Assembly: GCA_003223515.1 (NCBI GenBank)
Contig: QHVI01000013.1
Location: 1-64,000 of the forward strand
DNA: 64,000 nucleotides
Source of the DNA: Candidatus Angelobacter sp. Gp1-AA117
Lineage (GTDB): Bacteria > Acidobacteriota > Terriglobia > Terriglobales > Acidobacteriaceae
Direction: 5' to 3'
The notes under the pieces were generated by a model. It saw only the letters and a program-made list of their open reading frames with translations. It was not told where the DNA came from and did no database searches. A program made the translations under genes and the position numbers. Below, one piece after another: positions 1-8,529 of this stretch. Position 1 is the first letter of the stretch. The number at the start of each line of letters is the position of its first letter.

Positions 1-161
1 GAATCAAAGTTCCGATGGGCGTGGTCGAAGCTGTGAATGGAAACATCAAGAATTTGCTACGGCGCGGGCGCGGTTACAAGAATCTGCACTATCTGCTGCT
101 CAAGGCCCAGCGTATGGCGGTTACCAGGACGGAATTCGTAGCTTTCAGGAAAGCAGCCTAA
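1..161 (+). mobile_element. Transposase C-terminal fragment (ISL3-like), cut by window edge
   Basis: An open frame enters from the left edge and stops at 159-161. It encodes about 52 residues, including a stretch read as VEAVNGNIKNLLRRGRGYKN, the basic NxxIKxxxRRxxGYxN signature at the end of DDE transposases of the ISL3 type. The rest of the element lies outside the window, so family and intactness cannot be confirmed. The gene after it (180-392) has lost its 5' end, which fits an insertion-sequence border between about 162 and 180. No terminal inverted repeat was identified with confidence. Confidence 0.65.
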
Positions 162-179
162 AATGCCTATTCCCACTAA

Positions 180-392
180 TTCTCGCGCAGAGCCGGAAAA
201 ACGAGCGATTTTAAGAACACATCTGGCACGCGCTATGTCGTCGTCACTGCGGCACCATCTGTTCAGGAGGACGAAGACAAAGATTCAGAGTTTTACAAAA
301 GTGCACTCGCTGCTTATAGAGAGCACACATCTAGCCTCATCACCCAAGGAATCGTGGTGGACGAAGTTACAGATGGGGCCTTGCAACATTGA
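180..392 (+). pseudogene. 5'-truncated remnant of an unknown gene before the ATPase
   Basis: This frame is open from just after a TAA at 177-179 to a TGA at 390-392, giving 70 residues. It has no ATG, GTG or TTG, so it cannot start on its own. The composition is protein-like (acidic segment EDEDKDSEFY followed by KSALAAYREHTSS and a GIVVDEVTDGALQH tail). The stop lies 5 bases before the probable ATG of the ATPase at 398, the spacing of translationally coupled genes. I infer the C-terminal end of a partner gene whose 5' part was removed by the neighbouring transposase element. The family is not recognised. Confidence 0.45.
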
Positions 393-397
393 ATTTA

Positions 398-1624
398 ATG
401 ACAATTATGCGGGAGGATGGTTCAAGTCGCTTTCCGTTCCAGCCGAACAGCCCGGTTGATCCGCGCTTCTTTGTTGGGCGCAAGGAACTGGTGGAAAAGG
501 TTACACGCTATTCCGCTGGCGCATTTTCCCGCCGAAATATCCGCATCGTTTATTTGAGTGGCTACCGCGGGATTGGTAAGACGTCATTAGCTCGCTACTG
601 CCGCAGGGTGATAGAACAGCGAATGGATAGTTGGGGATTCCATGTCTATTTGGGTGGCATTCAATCAGGACCGAAGAAATTAGAAGACTTTTTGGTGAAA
701 ACTATCAGAGGTATTTTGGAAGCCAAGAGTAATGAAGCTCTGCCAATGAAAAAGATTAAGGAAATTTTCTCTCATTGGATCCTTGAAATTAAAGTTGGTG
801 TAGTGACAATTAAACAAAAAGAGTTAGCAGAATCTGCACCGAAGGACGCCTCACAATTAGTTACCTTCTTCACAGAGTTTGGATCTCGTTTGTACAACCG
901 GAAACAACAGGGATTTGTTTTAGTGTTCGATGAGCTTGATGGAGTGGCGTTAGAGCCATTTTTTGCTGATTTCTTGAAGGAGCTTCTCGATTCCTATAGG
1001 GCTGTTCCATTAATCATATTGCTTTGTGGCACACGCGATCGCTTCGATGCGATTAAAAGAAATAATAGCAGGGCAGCGCAACAGATGGACCTCTTGGAAT
1101 TGGGGCTCCTGAAGGACAGAGAAGTCGAAGAGTTTTTTTACAATGCCTTTAATGTGGCCGCACAGAGCGTGACTGCAAAGGGAATGGACATTCTGATTCA
1201 CTTCAGCGGCGGCCACCCGCATGTCATGCACCTCATCGGGGAGACGGCTTTATTAACTGCCGAAAGAGACAAGCCAATTGGTGAGAAAGAGGCGTACGAA
1301 TGCGCGAACGTGGCCAGTGATGAGTGGGGACACAAGTTTGTGGGTGCGAAACTCATGTCGCTGTTCCAGGATTCAAGGCACGAGAATGTTCTGCGAGAGT
1401 TATGCCGGCCTAACGTTGACGCAGTATTCTCTCGGTCAGACTTATTGAAGGCCATTGGTGTCGATGAGGACCGTCACGTTGACCAGTTGCTTCAAAGGCT
1501 GCACGAATATGAGGTGCTGGAGCGTGGCCGAACTCGTGGTGAATGGCGTTTTTCAAATCCGCTTACAAGCCTCTATATGCATAGAACATGGGCATCGTTT
1601 AGATCTGGTTTGAAACGTGGATAG
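398..1624 (+). CDS. AAA/STAND-type P-loop ATPase (Orc1/AAA_16-like)
   Basis: The 408-residue protein starts with a 'PRFFVGRKEL' box typical of AAA_16/Orc1-like ATPases. A Walker A motif, GYRGIGKTS, follows around residue 60, then a Walker B, LVFDELDG, around residue 175, and a sensor-1-like strand, IILLCGTRDR, about 30 residues later. The C-terminal third has a predicted winged-helix look (RSDLLKAIGVDED to ERGRTRGEWRFSNP). ATPases of this kind act in signalling, defence or DNA-associated complexes. The partner is unknown because the upstream gene is truncated. ATG codons at 398 and 407 and a TTG at 389 are all possible starts; none has a clear ribosome site. It stands alone on the plus strand and converges with the polysaccharide operon. 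Confidence 0.8.
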   Translation: MTIMREDGSSRFPFQPNSPVDPRFFVGRKELVEKVTRYSAGAFSRRNIRIVYLSGYRGIGKTSLARYCRRVIEQRMDSWGFHVYLGGIQSGPKKLEDFLVKTIRGILEAKSNEALPMKKIKEIFSHWILEIKVGVVTIKQKELAESAPKDASQLVTFFTEFGSRLYNRKQQGFVLVFDELDGVALEPFFADFLKELLDSYRAVPLIILLCGTRDRFDAIKRNNSRAAQQMDLLELGLLKDREVEEFFYNAFNVAAQSVTAKGMDILIHFSGGHPHVMHLIGETALLTAERDKPIGEKEAYECANVASDEWGHKFVGAKLMSLFQDSRHENVLRELCRPNVDAVFSRSDLLKAIGVDEDRHVDQLLQRLHEYEVLERGRTRGEWRFSNPLTSLYMHRTWASFRSGLKRG

Positions 1625-1818
1625 CACTGTAGGCAATTCTGTAGCTGCCGAAGTCTCAAGGAACCGCAAAGCTCAATAGCATTCCATAAGCGACCCACAA
1701 CAGGGTTCAATATCAATCATAACGAGCCCTAAAATTCAACAGCTTTCAACAGAGTTGCAATCTGGTTCGGGACCAAAAGGTGCACCCGACGCCCCATCGG
1801 AATGTTTTTAATAGGCAC

Positions 1819-3015
1819 CTACTGTTGATCTTTCTTTCCCCGCAGACAATCCTTATACACTTCCAGCAGGTCTTCCATCATGCGCTCCGGAGTGAATCGC
1901 AATTCTACGGTTCGGCGGGCGGCTTGGCCCATTTCTTTGGCCCTGATGGGGTCGCTTAGCAGAAATGAAATCGCGTCCGCCAAGGGCGCTTCGTCCTCCG
2001 GTTCTACGATCAGGCCATTCAGGCCGTTTTGGATGGCTTCGCTGTTGCCGCCTACGTCCGTTGCTACGCATGGCAACTCGGCGGCCATGGCTTCCAGCAG
2101 GGCGTTGGAAAAGCCTTCACTGCGGGACGGCAGCGCAAACACATTGCTCATTTGCAGAAACGGCGTGGCTGATTGGTGCCGGCCTGCGAACCTGATGTTT
2201 GTTGAGATGTTGAGGGTTTCCGCCAAGCCTTGCAGTTCTGCGAAGTAGTCCTGCTCCAAGATGCCGCCTACAATGACAAAGACGGCTTTCTTGTTTGTCC
2301 TGCTTATTCTCTCTGCCGCCCTCAGAAGCACGTCAATTCCCTTCACTCTCCTGATATTGGCCACGGTCACAACTACCTGGGCATCTTCCGGAATATTCAA
2401 CAGCCTGCGGGTCTCTGCGTTCTGCCATGTATCCGGACGGGGTGGAAGCTCTACGCCGTTATAGATGGTCATGACTTTAGCCGGCTTTATGTGATCGGTG
2501 GCAATGCAGAAGTGGCGCACCTGGCCTGATACGGTGAGGACTTTGTCGGGCATCCATGAAAGCAGGCGGTAGGCCAGCCTGTGCTTGGTCGAGCGGAGAA
2601 TTCCCATATCGCGGCGGCTGGAGATAAGACGCGCTGAAGTAAGCAGTTTTGCAACTGAGCCACCCCAGATATCAGAGGATTCAAAGAAGGTATGCACAAT
2701 GTCCACGGATTCTGAGCGGATGAGTTTTGCCAGACGCCAGGCCATTTTGACCGCGTTCCAATCGTAGGTCTTCTTCATCGGAAGCAGATGCACAGGGCAA
2801 TCTAAATCAGAAAAAGCTGAATCCGGCTCAAGATCGAATGTGAGGACAGAGCAACGAAACCTGTCTTTCGGAAGCGAGCCGATCATTTTGAGCAGGACGC
2901 TTTCGCCGCCGCCGAGCGTGCGCGGCAGACGGTCCATTACATAGAGGACGTGCCGGGGCGCTGCGGGCGTGGGTGTCTCGTCCGGGTGTGTGACAGGCAG
3001 AAGCTCTACATTCAC
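1819..3015 (-). CDS. GT4-family glycosyltransferase
   Basis: The 398-residue protein has the GT-B fold of family GT4. The N-terminal Rossmann half opens with HVLYVMDRL and a glycine-rich loop (LGGGESVLLKM). The C-terminal donor-binding half carries the retaining-enzyme E-x7-E signature in SRSEGFSNALLEAMA, followed by PCVATDVGG. It should transfer a sugar from a nucleotide donor onto the growing repeat unit at the inner face of the cytoplasmic membrane. The start is GTG at 3013-3015, overlapping the TGA of the upstream beta-helix gene (GTGA), so translation is probably coupled. It is the last gene of the exopolysaccharide operon. Sugar specificity cannot be read from the sequence. Confidence 0.9.
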   Translation of the reverse strand: MNVELLPVTHPDETPTPAAPRHVLYVMDRLPRTLGGGESVLLKMIGSLPKDRFRCSVLTFDLEPDSAFSDLDCPVHLLPMKKTYDWNAVKMAWRLAKLIRSESVDIVHTFFESSDIWGGSVAKLLTSARLISSRRDMGILRSTKHRLAYRLLSWMPDKVLTVSGQVRHFCIATDHIKPAKVMTIYNGVELPPRPDTWQNAETRRLLNIPEDAQVVVTVANIRRVKGIDVLLRAAERISRTNKKAVFVIVGGILEQDYFAELQGLAETLNISTNIRFAGRHQSATPFLQMSNVFALPSRSEGFSNALLEAMAAELPCVATDVGGNSEAIQNGLNGLIVEPEDEAPLADAISFLLSDPIRAKEMGQAARRTVELRFTPERMMEDLLEVYKDCLRGKKDQQ

Positions 3016-4754
3016 AGCTTTTCTGCCTCCGCGGTGGGATGCTCTGCTGCCGCAGACCTCATGCCACTCCTATAGGAATAGGCCCCAATGTCATGGTGTG
3101 CGGGCCCACGTGGTGTATTCACGATGTCGGCGTTTATCTCGGTAATCGCGATACCTGCTCCTCTGGCTGGGCTGTCTGCCCCAAGATGAAAATCGAGAGT
3201 GTTGATGTCAGCCTGCGACACAAGCCTGGGAGCAGCATTGCAGATCTCTCCTTTTGATCCCGGCCCGCCGCAGGCAATGGGATTGGCGCTGCGGGTGTGA
3301 AACATCAGGTTGTTTCGGCGGCTGCCATCTGCCTGAGCAAAATAGTTGGTGGATTCGGCGCTGTCGAGCGCCGGGACGTAGACGCTGTTTTCCCGGCTGT
3401 AATCCAGAAAACCGATAATCAGGTTGTTGTCAAAGCGCACACTCGCGGTAGTACACGTTCCGGATCCACTCAGGCAATCAGCCAGATAGACCGGCGCGCC
3501 ATTCATTCCGGCAAAGCTATTGTTCTGGATGATGTCTTTCCCGCCGTTCTGCATCTGCTTGAGAAAGGCATTGCCGCCGGCGCGGCAGAAGTCGGAAAGA
3601 TGGGAGTTGTGGCCCCGCGGCAATTCCGGATGATTCGCGCTCAGGTAGCGGCAATTGCCAATGACAACATTGTTGCGGAAGACGCTTGCCTGCACTCCGC
3701 CCAGTTTTACCTGGTTGCCCATGTTTCCATAGAAGCGGGAGCTGGTGATGGTGACCCTCGAGTTCGCGCCATGCACGTGCAGCAGGTCAAGGCCATCCTG
3801 GGTGTTATAGCGGAAGATTGAATGGTCTATGCTCCATTGCCAGCCCAGCGGAGAGTTTTTTGATGCAGTGCCCAGGCCATCACCATACCCGGCGCTGTTA
3901 TCGTCGGCGCAGTTGTTGTAAGGCAAGGAATGCGTGATGGGATATTCTTCGCTACAGCCATTCCATTCCACTGTTATTTCTGACAATGTGATCGTTCCCT
4001 GGCTGGGCGTACCTGTGCCATCGTCGAAATTCCATCCCGCAACGGAATTTCCGGCGAGGCGCACACGCATGGCAGTAATGTTTCCACCTGTGGGGCCGCG
4101 AATCCCGTTGGAACTCAGGCCATGAATATCCAAGTCAATCAACTGCACGTCATGGGTCTCGCGGCTGGTGACTATGCCATTGCCGGCGTAATCGTCCAGT
4201 GGATAATCCGAACGGCACTGGTTGAAGTTTCCAATGCGCGCACAGGAGCCGTGATCGGTAATCTCCAGACACTGCACATCCACATAGGCAGAGCCGGACA
4301 AATCAACTATGCGGTCTGCTCCATAGCCTCCCAGCAATACAGGCTTGCTGCCGCAATGCTGATAATGTTCTCCGAGCAACCGGGTGTGATGTCCGGCATT
4401 GCCGCTGGGAAGTGGAGGCATGTGACACCCGAACGGATCACCGGGGCAAAACTGCCATGAATCATGCGCCTGCGGCCCTTTATAGCCGACCCGGTATTCT
4501 CCGTTGCGGACAATGACCGTGTCACCACCGGCGATGATCCACTTTGGTTTTTCGCCATACTTCTGGTCTGCCGTAAATAAGAAATAAGGATGACGGAACG
4601 CACAGGGCTGGTCGATTCCTGTTCCGGGCCATGCAGCATCGCTCTGGCCGGTACACTGCGTCCGGTCTCCGCCGTCAGGACGGACGTACCATGTGGCTGC
4701 TGCGCAACAATTTGAAAGCAGCAACAGGAACACGATCTTTTTGATCAGCAGCAT
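3012..4754 (-). CDS. Secreted right-handed parallel beta-helix protein
   Basis: The 580-residue protein has a signal peptide (MLLIKKIVFLLLLSNCCAAA) and then repeated short strands with Asn/Gly turns (for example GNGIVTSRETHDVQLIDLDI and RYNTQDGLDLLHVHGANSRV). This is the pattern of right-handed parallel beta-helix proteins such as pectate lyases and polysaccharide epimerases or lyases. The N-terminal ATWYVRPDGGD motif is typical of such secreted proteins. Many cysteines suggest disulfides and a periplasmic or outer location. In an exopolysaccharide operon it may trim, epimerise or bind the polymer; that role is inferred from context only. The ATG at 4752-4754 has a weak GGAG upstream. It overlaps the following glycosyltransferase by 4 bases. 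Confidence 0.8.
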   Translation of the reverse strand: MLLIKKIVFLLLLSNCCAAATWYVRPDGGDRTQCTGQSDAAWPGTGIDQPCAFRHPYFLFTADQKYGEKPKWIIAGGDTVIVRNGEYRVGYKGPQAHDSWQFCPGDPFGCHMPPLPSGNAGHHTRLLGEHYQHCGSKPVLLGGYGADRIVDLSGSAYVDVQCLEITDHGSCARIGNFNQCRSDYPLDDYAGNGIVTSRETHDVQLIDLDIHGLSSNGIRGPTGGNITAMRVRLAGNSVAGWNFDDGTGTPSQGTITLSEITVEWNGCSEEYPITHSLPYNNCADDNSAGYGDGLGTASKNSPLGWQWSIDHSIFRYNTQDGLDLLHVHGANSRVTITSSRFYGNMGNQVKLGGVQASVFRNNVVIGNCRYLSANHPELPRGHNSHLSDFCRAGGNAFLKQMQNGGKDIIQNNSFAGMNGAPVYLADCLSGSGTCTTASVRFDNNLIIGFLDYSRENSVYVPALDSAESTNYFAQADGSRRNNLMFHTRSANPIACGGPGSKGEICNAAPRLVSQADINTLDFHLGADSPARGAGIAITEINADIVNTPRGPAHHDIGAYSYRSGMRSAAAEHPTAEAEKL

Positions 4755-4785
4755 AGCTGTGCTTCACTCCGGTTTCGGGCTTTTG

Positions 4786-6150
4786 TCACGATCTGGCTCT
4801 TTCCCACAATCCAACACTGGCGGTGAGAGGCTTTACGTCAGCATCGACATCGGCGAGGACCACCGGTTCCGGCTGGGCAGCGCTATTGAAGATGAAAGTC
4901 TGGGCGGCAATGGCAAACAGCACCCACACGAGGCCATTCACCTCTATATATGTCCAGCGGTCACCAAAGAGATTGGCGACCAGCAGGCATCCCAGAAGCG
5001 ACAAGAGTCCAAGCGCCAGCCCGTTGCTGAAGGCGTCTCCGGATTGGCGAAACAGCCGCCAGGCAGTGCTGAAAAGCCGGGCCAGCAGCCATAGAAAAAC
5101 CACCATGCCGATTACGCCGGTTTCCACCAGGACCTTTACATAAATGTTGTGAGTGTCCTTGAGGCCTTCAACTCTTCCCATGTACATATAGGTGGCATAA
5201 CCGGTGCCCAGCGCAGGATTGCTGCGGACCAACTCCTGAGCATCAGTCCACAACTGCACCCGCTGATTGGCAGACTCCTCCAGGTGCTGGTCCTCATCCA
5301 CGGTCATGTTAATGCGCTCCTGAACCGCCACCGGAACAATAAGTTGCCACGTGAGCAGCAGACCAGCGACCACCAGGACCATCTTTCGGTTTTTAAGAAT
5401 CCCGATCACCAGCAAGCCTGCAAGCAATGCGACATAGCCGCCGCGTGAAAATGAGTAGAGCAGGCAGTAAAGAGTGATGGCCACCAGGCCATAGAGCGCG
5501 AATTTACGCAAGCGGCGTTTTTCATAAGCCGCAAATCCCAGCAGAAAGCAACTGCATTGCGCCTCGAAGGCTGCAAGACCATTGGATCCGGCGTAGCCGA
5601 GCGGGCCTCCATCGCGCTTGCCCTCATCGAAGTGGCTGAAGTTGTGAGACAGCACGTTCATTAATGCGCTGCGGTCCACGACTAGAATAGAAAAGCACAC
5701 CAGCAGCAGGACAAGCTGGACTTGCCGGCGTGTGCGAATGGCCGCCATGGTGACCACGAACAGCAGCGGCATGGCCATATAGTCTTTCCATACTGAAAAG
5801 CGCGGATCGGTAGGCAGCAATGGAAAATCACTGCGCAGATAGAGAGCGCCCTGCCATAGCGACACATATAAGAATGCTGCAAAAGCCAGCAACGCGCGGT
5901 TCACTGGAGTACGCGGGATGGGAAGCTGTCCCTTCAGCGCCACTCCCACCAACACACTTATAAGCAGCAGGTAGATAACATGAGAACCGGCAGGATAGTC
6001 CACCAGCTTTTCACGCAGGGCCTCGTAGGGCAGCAGCGGAATCAGCACATAAACGCCGGCCTGCGGCTTCCAGAAGACTGAAAGCACACAGGTGCAAATG
6101 ACGCCAGCGTACAAAACAAGCGGAACCAATTGGCCAATGCCTGTGCCCAT
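4786..6150 (-). CDS. O-antigen ligase / Wzy-type polymerase family membrane protein
   Basis: The 454-residue protein is strongly hydrophobic with about a dozen membrane segments. The signature loop near residue 325 (LGTGYATYMYMGR followed by KDTHNIYVKVLVETGVIGM) is characteristic of the O-antigen ligase/Wzy polymerase superfamily, where the TGYATYM and THNIYV segments form the periplasmic active loop. It probably polymerises or ligates the exopolysaccharide repeat unit. An in-frame extension upstream to 6219 exists, but the ATG at 6148-6150 has a strong GGAGG eight bases upstream and removes a 44-base overlap with the acyltransferase gene. Polymerase and ligase cannot be told apart by sequence alone. 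Confidence 0.85.
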   Translation of the reverse strand: MGTGIGQLVPLVLYAGVICTCVLSVFWKPQAGVYVLIPLLPYEALREKLVDYPAGSHVIYLLLISVLVGVALKGQLPIPRTPVNRALLAFAAFLYVSLWQGALYLRSDFPLLPTDPRFSVWKDYMAMPLLFVVTMAAIRTRRQVQLVLLLVCFSILVVDRSALMNVLSHNFSHFDEGKRDGGPLGYAGSNGLAAFEAQCSCFLLGFAAYEKRRLRKFALYGLVAITLYCLLYSFSRGGYVALLAGLLVIGILKNRKMVLVVAGLLLTWQLIVPVAVQERINMTVDEDQHLEESANQRVQLWTDAQELVRSNPALGTGYATYMYMGRVEGLKDTHNIYVKVLVETGVIGMVVFLWLLARLFSTAWRLFRQSGDAFSNGLALGLLSLLGCLLVANLFGDRWTYIEVNGLVWVLFAIAAQTFIFNSAAQPEPVVLADVDADVKPLTASVGLWERARS

Positions 6151-6175
6151 TAATGGGCCTCCGCTACCGGGTGCA

Positions 6176-7384
6176 TCATTTCGCCACCTCAAGCAACGAA
6201 CTGCCGTGGCTGGGAGCATTGACGCTGATCACTTCACGGCGCGAGCTTCGGGCAGCAGCAGGCGCAAACCGGCGCTTCAACTGCAGGAAATATTTTTCTA
6301 CGAGGTAAAAGGATGCGCTGGCCATCACAATCGTAAATGCAATGCCCGCGAGGAGTTGGATGACCACCGGGAACCGTGACAGCAGGCGGTGAGCAGGATG
6401 AAGCGTGATCTGCTGGTAAAGATAGAGCGAGTAGGAGATGCGTCCCAGCCAGCGCAAGGCGCTGATGTTTGTCCACTTCCATAATGCAGTGGATTCAAAA
6501 TAGATGAGTTGGACCAGCAGTGCTGCGATCAGCAATGGCTCAACAATGAACCCAATCGAATCGCGGTAGTCAGGAGATTGGCCAAATACGCAAGCGGAAA
6601 TAAACAGGAGACAGATGGGAACCAGCGGCGCCCAAATATACCGGCAGCATTTCGAAAGCAGCGCGCTAGCTGTTCCCTGCCTGATCAAGAGCGCGAGCAG
6701 GCAGCCGACCATGAGATGGTCAATTCTGGTCTCGAAAGCGCGGTAGATATAGCTCTGGTTTACATGCAAGACAAACTGGAGGGCCAGTCGCCAAGTCCAG
6801 GCGCATACGATGATGGTTCCTGTCAGTAAGGTAAGGGCCTTCAGCCTCTTCCGAAATGCGTAGAATATGCCCGGCCACACAAGATAGAACTGCTCTTCAA
6901 TGGCAAGCGACCATGTATGACTGACAAAGCTATCAGGAGGTTTAACGATTCCCTGATAGTAGTTGCTGGTATAGAACAGCGCGCTGAACGCATGAGGCCA
7001 GTCAATATGGCGGTGGGTCATGGCCAGCAATGCCACTGTTCCCAACCAGAAGCAGTAAAAAGCGGGAAAGATCCTGAGGGCGCGGCGTATGTAAAACCCG
7101 CGGATAGAAACCTGGCCTGTGCTGTCATTTTCTTTGAGCAGAAGCCAGGTAATCAGAAAACCGCTGAGCACGAAGAAGATGAGCACACCCAATCCGCCGG
7201 GCACGCGGTCAAAGCCAAAATGATAGATGATGACAAGAAAGACGGCCACGGCCCTCATGCCATCCAGTGCGGGTATATTGGGGAGGTTTAGCTTGGCCCG
7301 CAAGGCATGAATGAATTGCGTCTGCTCTGAAGGGCGCAACTCAAGCTCGCTGCTCCGCTCCGCCATGGTCTGCACGGCGCTCAT
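6176..7384 (-). CDS. OafA-type acyltransferase 3 family protein
   Basis: The 402-residue integral membrane protein carries the acyltransferase-3 signature IPALDGMRAVAVFLVIIYHF near residue 40, with the catalytic His in YHFGF, followed by FFVLSGFLITWLLLKE. About ten hydrophobic segments follow, with the second conserved motif HTWSLAIEEQFYLVWP near residue 155. The family transfers acetyl or other short acyl groups to sugars, so this protein probably decorates the exopolysaccharide. The start chosen is ATG 7382-7384, which overlaps the TGA of the upstream GT2 gene (ATGA) and has GGAG ten bases upstream. The longer frame to 7420 is less likely. Confidence 0.88.
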   Translation of the reverse strand: MSAVQTMAERSSELELRPSEQTQFIHALRAKLNLPNIPALDGMRAVAVFLVIIYHFGFDRVPGGLGVLIFFVLSGFLITWLLLKENDSTGQVSIRGFYIRRALRIFPAFYCFWLGTVALLAMTHRHIDWPHAFSALFYTSNYYQGIVKPPDSFVSHTWSLAIEEQFYLVWPGIFYAFRKRLKALTLLTGTIIVCAWTWRLALQFVLHVNQSYIYRAFETRIDHLMVGCLLALLIRQGTASALLSKCCRYIWAPLVPICLLFISACVFGQSPDYRDSIGFIVEPLLIAALLVQLIYFESTALWKWTNISALRWLGRISYSLYLYQQITLHPAHRLLSRFPVVIQLLAGIAFTIVMASASFYLVEKYFLQLKRRFAPAAARSSRREVISVNAPSHGSSLLEVAK

Positions 7385-8526
7385 TGAATGTGCTCCGCCT
7401 GGAGTGGACGAGCGGCCCACACATCTTTACTGCCGGTCATGAACTTGATCAATCCAACAACGGCGGCAGCGTTCAACAGCGTGAAGGTGAATGACAGACT
7501 GGCTAAGCGTGGGAGCTTACGTTTAGGCCGCAAGACTGCCAGCAAGCCTAAGCTGTAGAAACAAAGCTGGAGAACAAACGCAGAGCGGTAGAACCAGCCA
7601 TGCAGCACCAATGAAGCTACCAACATGACTATCAGCAGGAAGGGCACGAGCAAGCGCAGAAACTTATGGCTGAAGAGTTCAAAGCGAAGAGGATTCTCGC
7701 TGGTGACCAGCCAGGGTGAAAGCTGGAGCAGTTGATAGTTTCCCGCCAGAGTTCGCACTTTGCGGCGAAACTCGCGCTTCCAGTCGGAAAAGATCGCGTC
7801 GAAGGCCACTGCCCGCGATTCAAAAACCACGCGCTTACGCTGGCGCACGACCTGAAGCGGAATATAAAGATCATCGCAGAGAGTGCCAGAAGGAACCTGG
7901 GGAAGCAATTCGCGGCGCACAGCATACAGCGCACCCGTGGCCCCGATTACGGAACCGGTTTCTGACTCCAGTTTCCTGACCAGCTTTTCTATCCTCCAGT
8001 AAAGCCCAACCGCCCGGGCTTTGCCTGAAGCCACATCATCCGTGAGGGTGAGTTCTCCACTCACGCAGCCCACATCCGGGTCAGCGAAATTGCCGGCCAG
8101 AAATTTGAGGGCTGAAGGTCCGATTCGCTGGCGCACATCCACAAACAGCACGATCTCGCCTTGGGCCAGAGCTATGGCATGATTGAGGGCAGAAGCTTTT
8201 CCACGGGACTTGCCCAGCAGAATGGAACGCACGCGGGAAAACCGAATAAGGATTTCATTGGTCCGATCTGTGGAACCATCGGAGACCACGATGATTTCCA
8301 TGCGCTCGGGCGGATAATCCAGAGCGGCAAGATTTTCGAGTTTGCGCGGCAACAGGGCAGCTTCATTTCTGACCGCCATAATGATGGAGACGAACGGAGT
8401 CACCGGCGCCCATACGACCTGGCAGGCACGCCACTGGCGCCGCAGAAACAACCAAAGTGGATAACCTGCGTAGGCGTAAAACACCGCCACCGCCGCTGCC
8501 CAGAAGATCCATTGCACAACCTTCAT
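7381..8526 (-). CDS. Membrane-bound GT2-family glycosyltransferase
   Basis: The 381-residue protein has an N-terminal membrane helix and then a GT-A domain starting at FVSIIMAVRNEAA near residue 45. The nucleotide-binding VSDGSTD is at about residue 82. The metal/donor position normally DxD reads FVDVRQR, a common variant in processive-type GT2 proteins. A late QVVRQRKRV stands where QxxRW lies in chitin synthase-like enzymes. C-terminal membrane segments follow. It may elongate or initiate a polysaccharide strand at the membrane. The linkage formed is unknown. It overlaps the acyltransferase downstream by 4 bases and follows the beta-barrel gene by 3 bases. Confidence 0.87.
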   Translation of the reverse strand: MKVVQWIFWAAAVAVFYAYAGYPLWLFLRRQWRACQVVWAPVTPFVSIIMAVRNEAALLPRKLENLAALDYPPERMEIIVVSDGSTDRTNEILIRFSRVRSILLGKSRGKASALNHAIALAQGEIVLFVDVRQRIGPSALKFLAGNFADPDVGCVSGELTLTDDVASGKARAVGLYWRIEKLVRKLESETGSVIGATGALYAVRRELLPQVPSGTLCDDLYIPLQVVRQRKRVVFESRAVAFDAIFSDWKREFRRKVRTLAGNYQLLQLSPWLVTSENPLRFELFSHKFLRLLVPFLLIVMLVASLVLHGWFYRSAFVLQLCFYSLGLLAVLRPKRKLPRLASLSFTFTLLNAAAVVGLIKFMTGSKDVWAARPLQAEHIQ

Positions 8527-8529
8527 AAA

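Noticed and set aside
163-459. 98-residue open frame upstream of the ATPase
   Set aside because: Basic, low-quality composition and full overlap with the ATPase start; the more protein-like frame here is the start-less 180-392 fragment.
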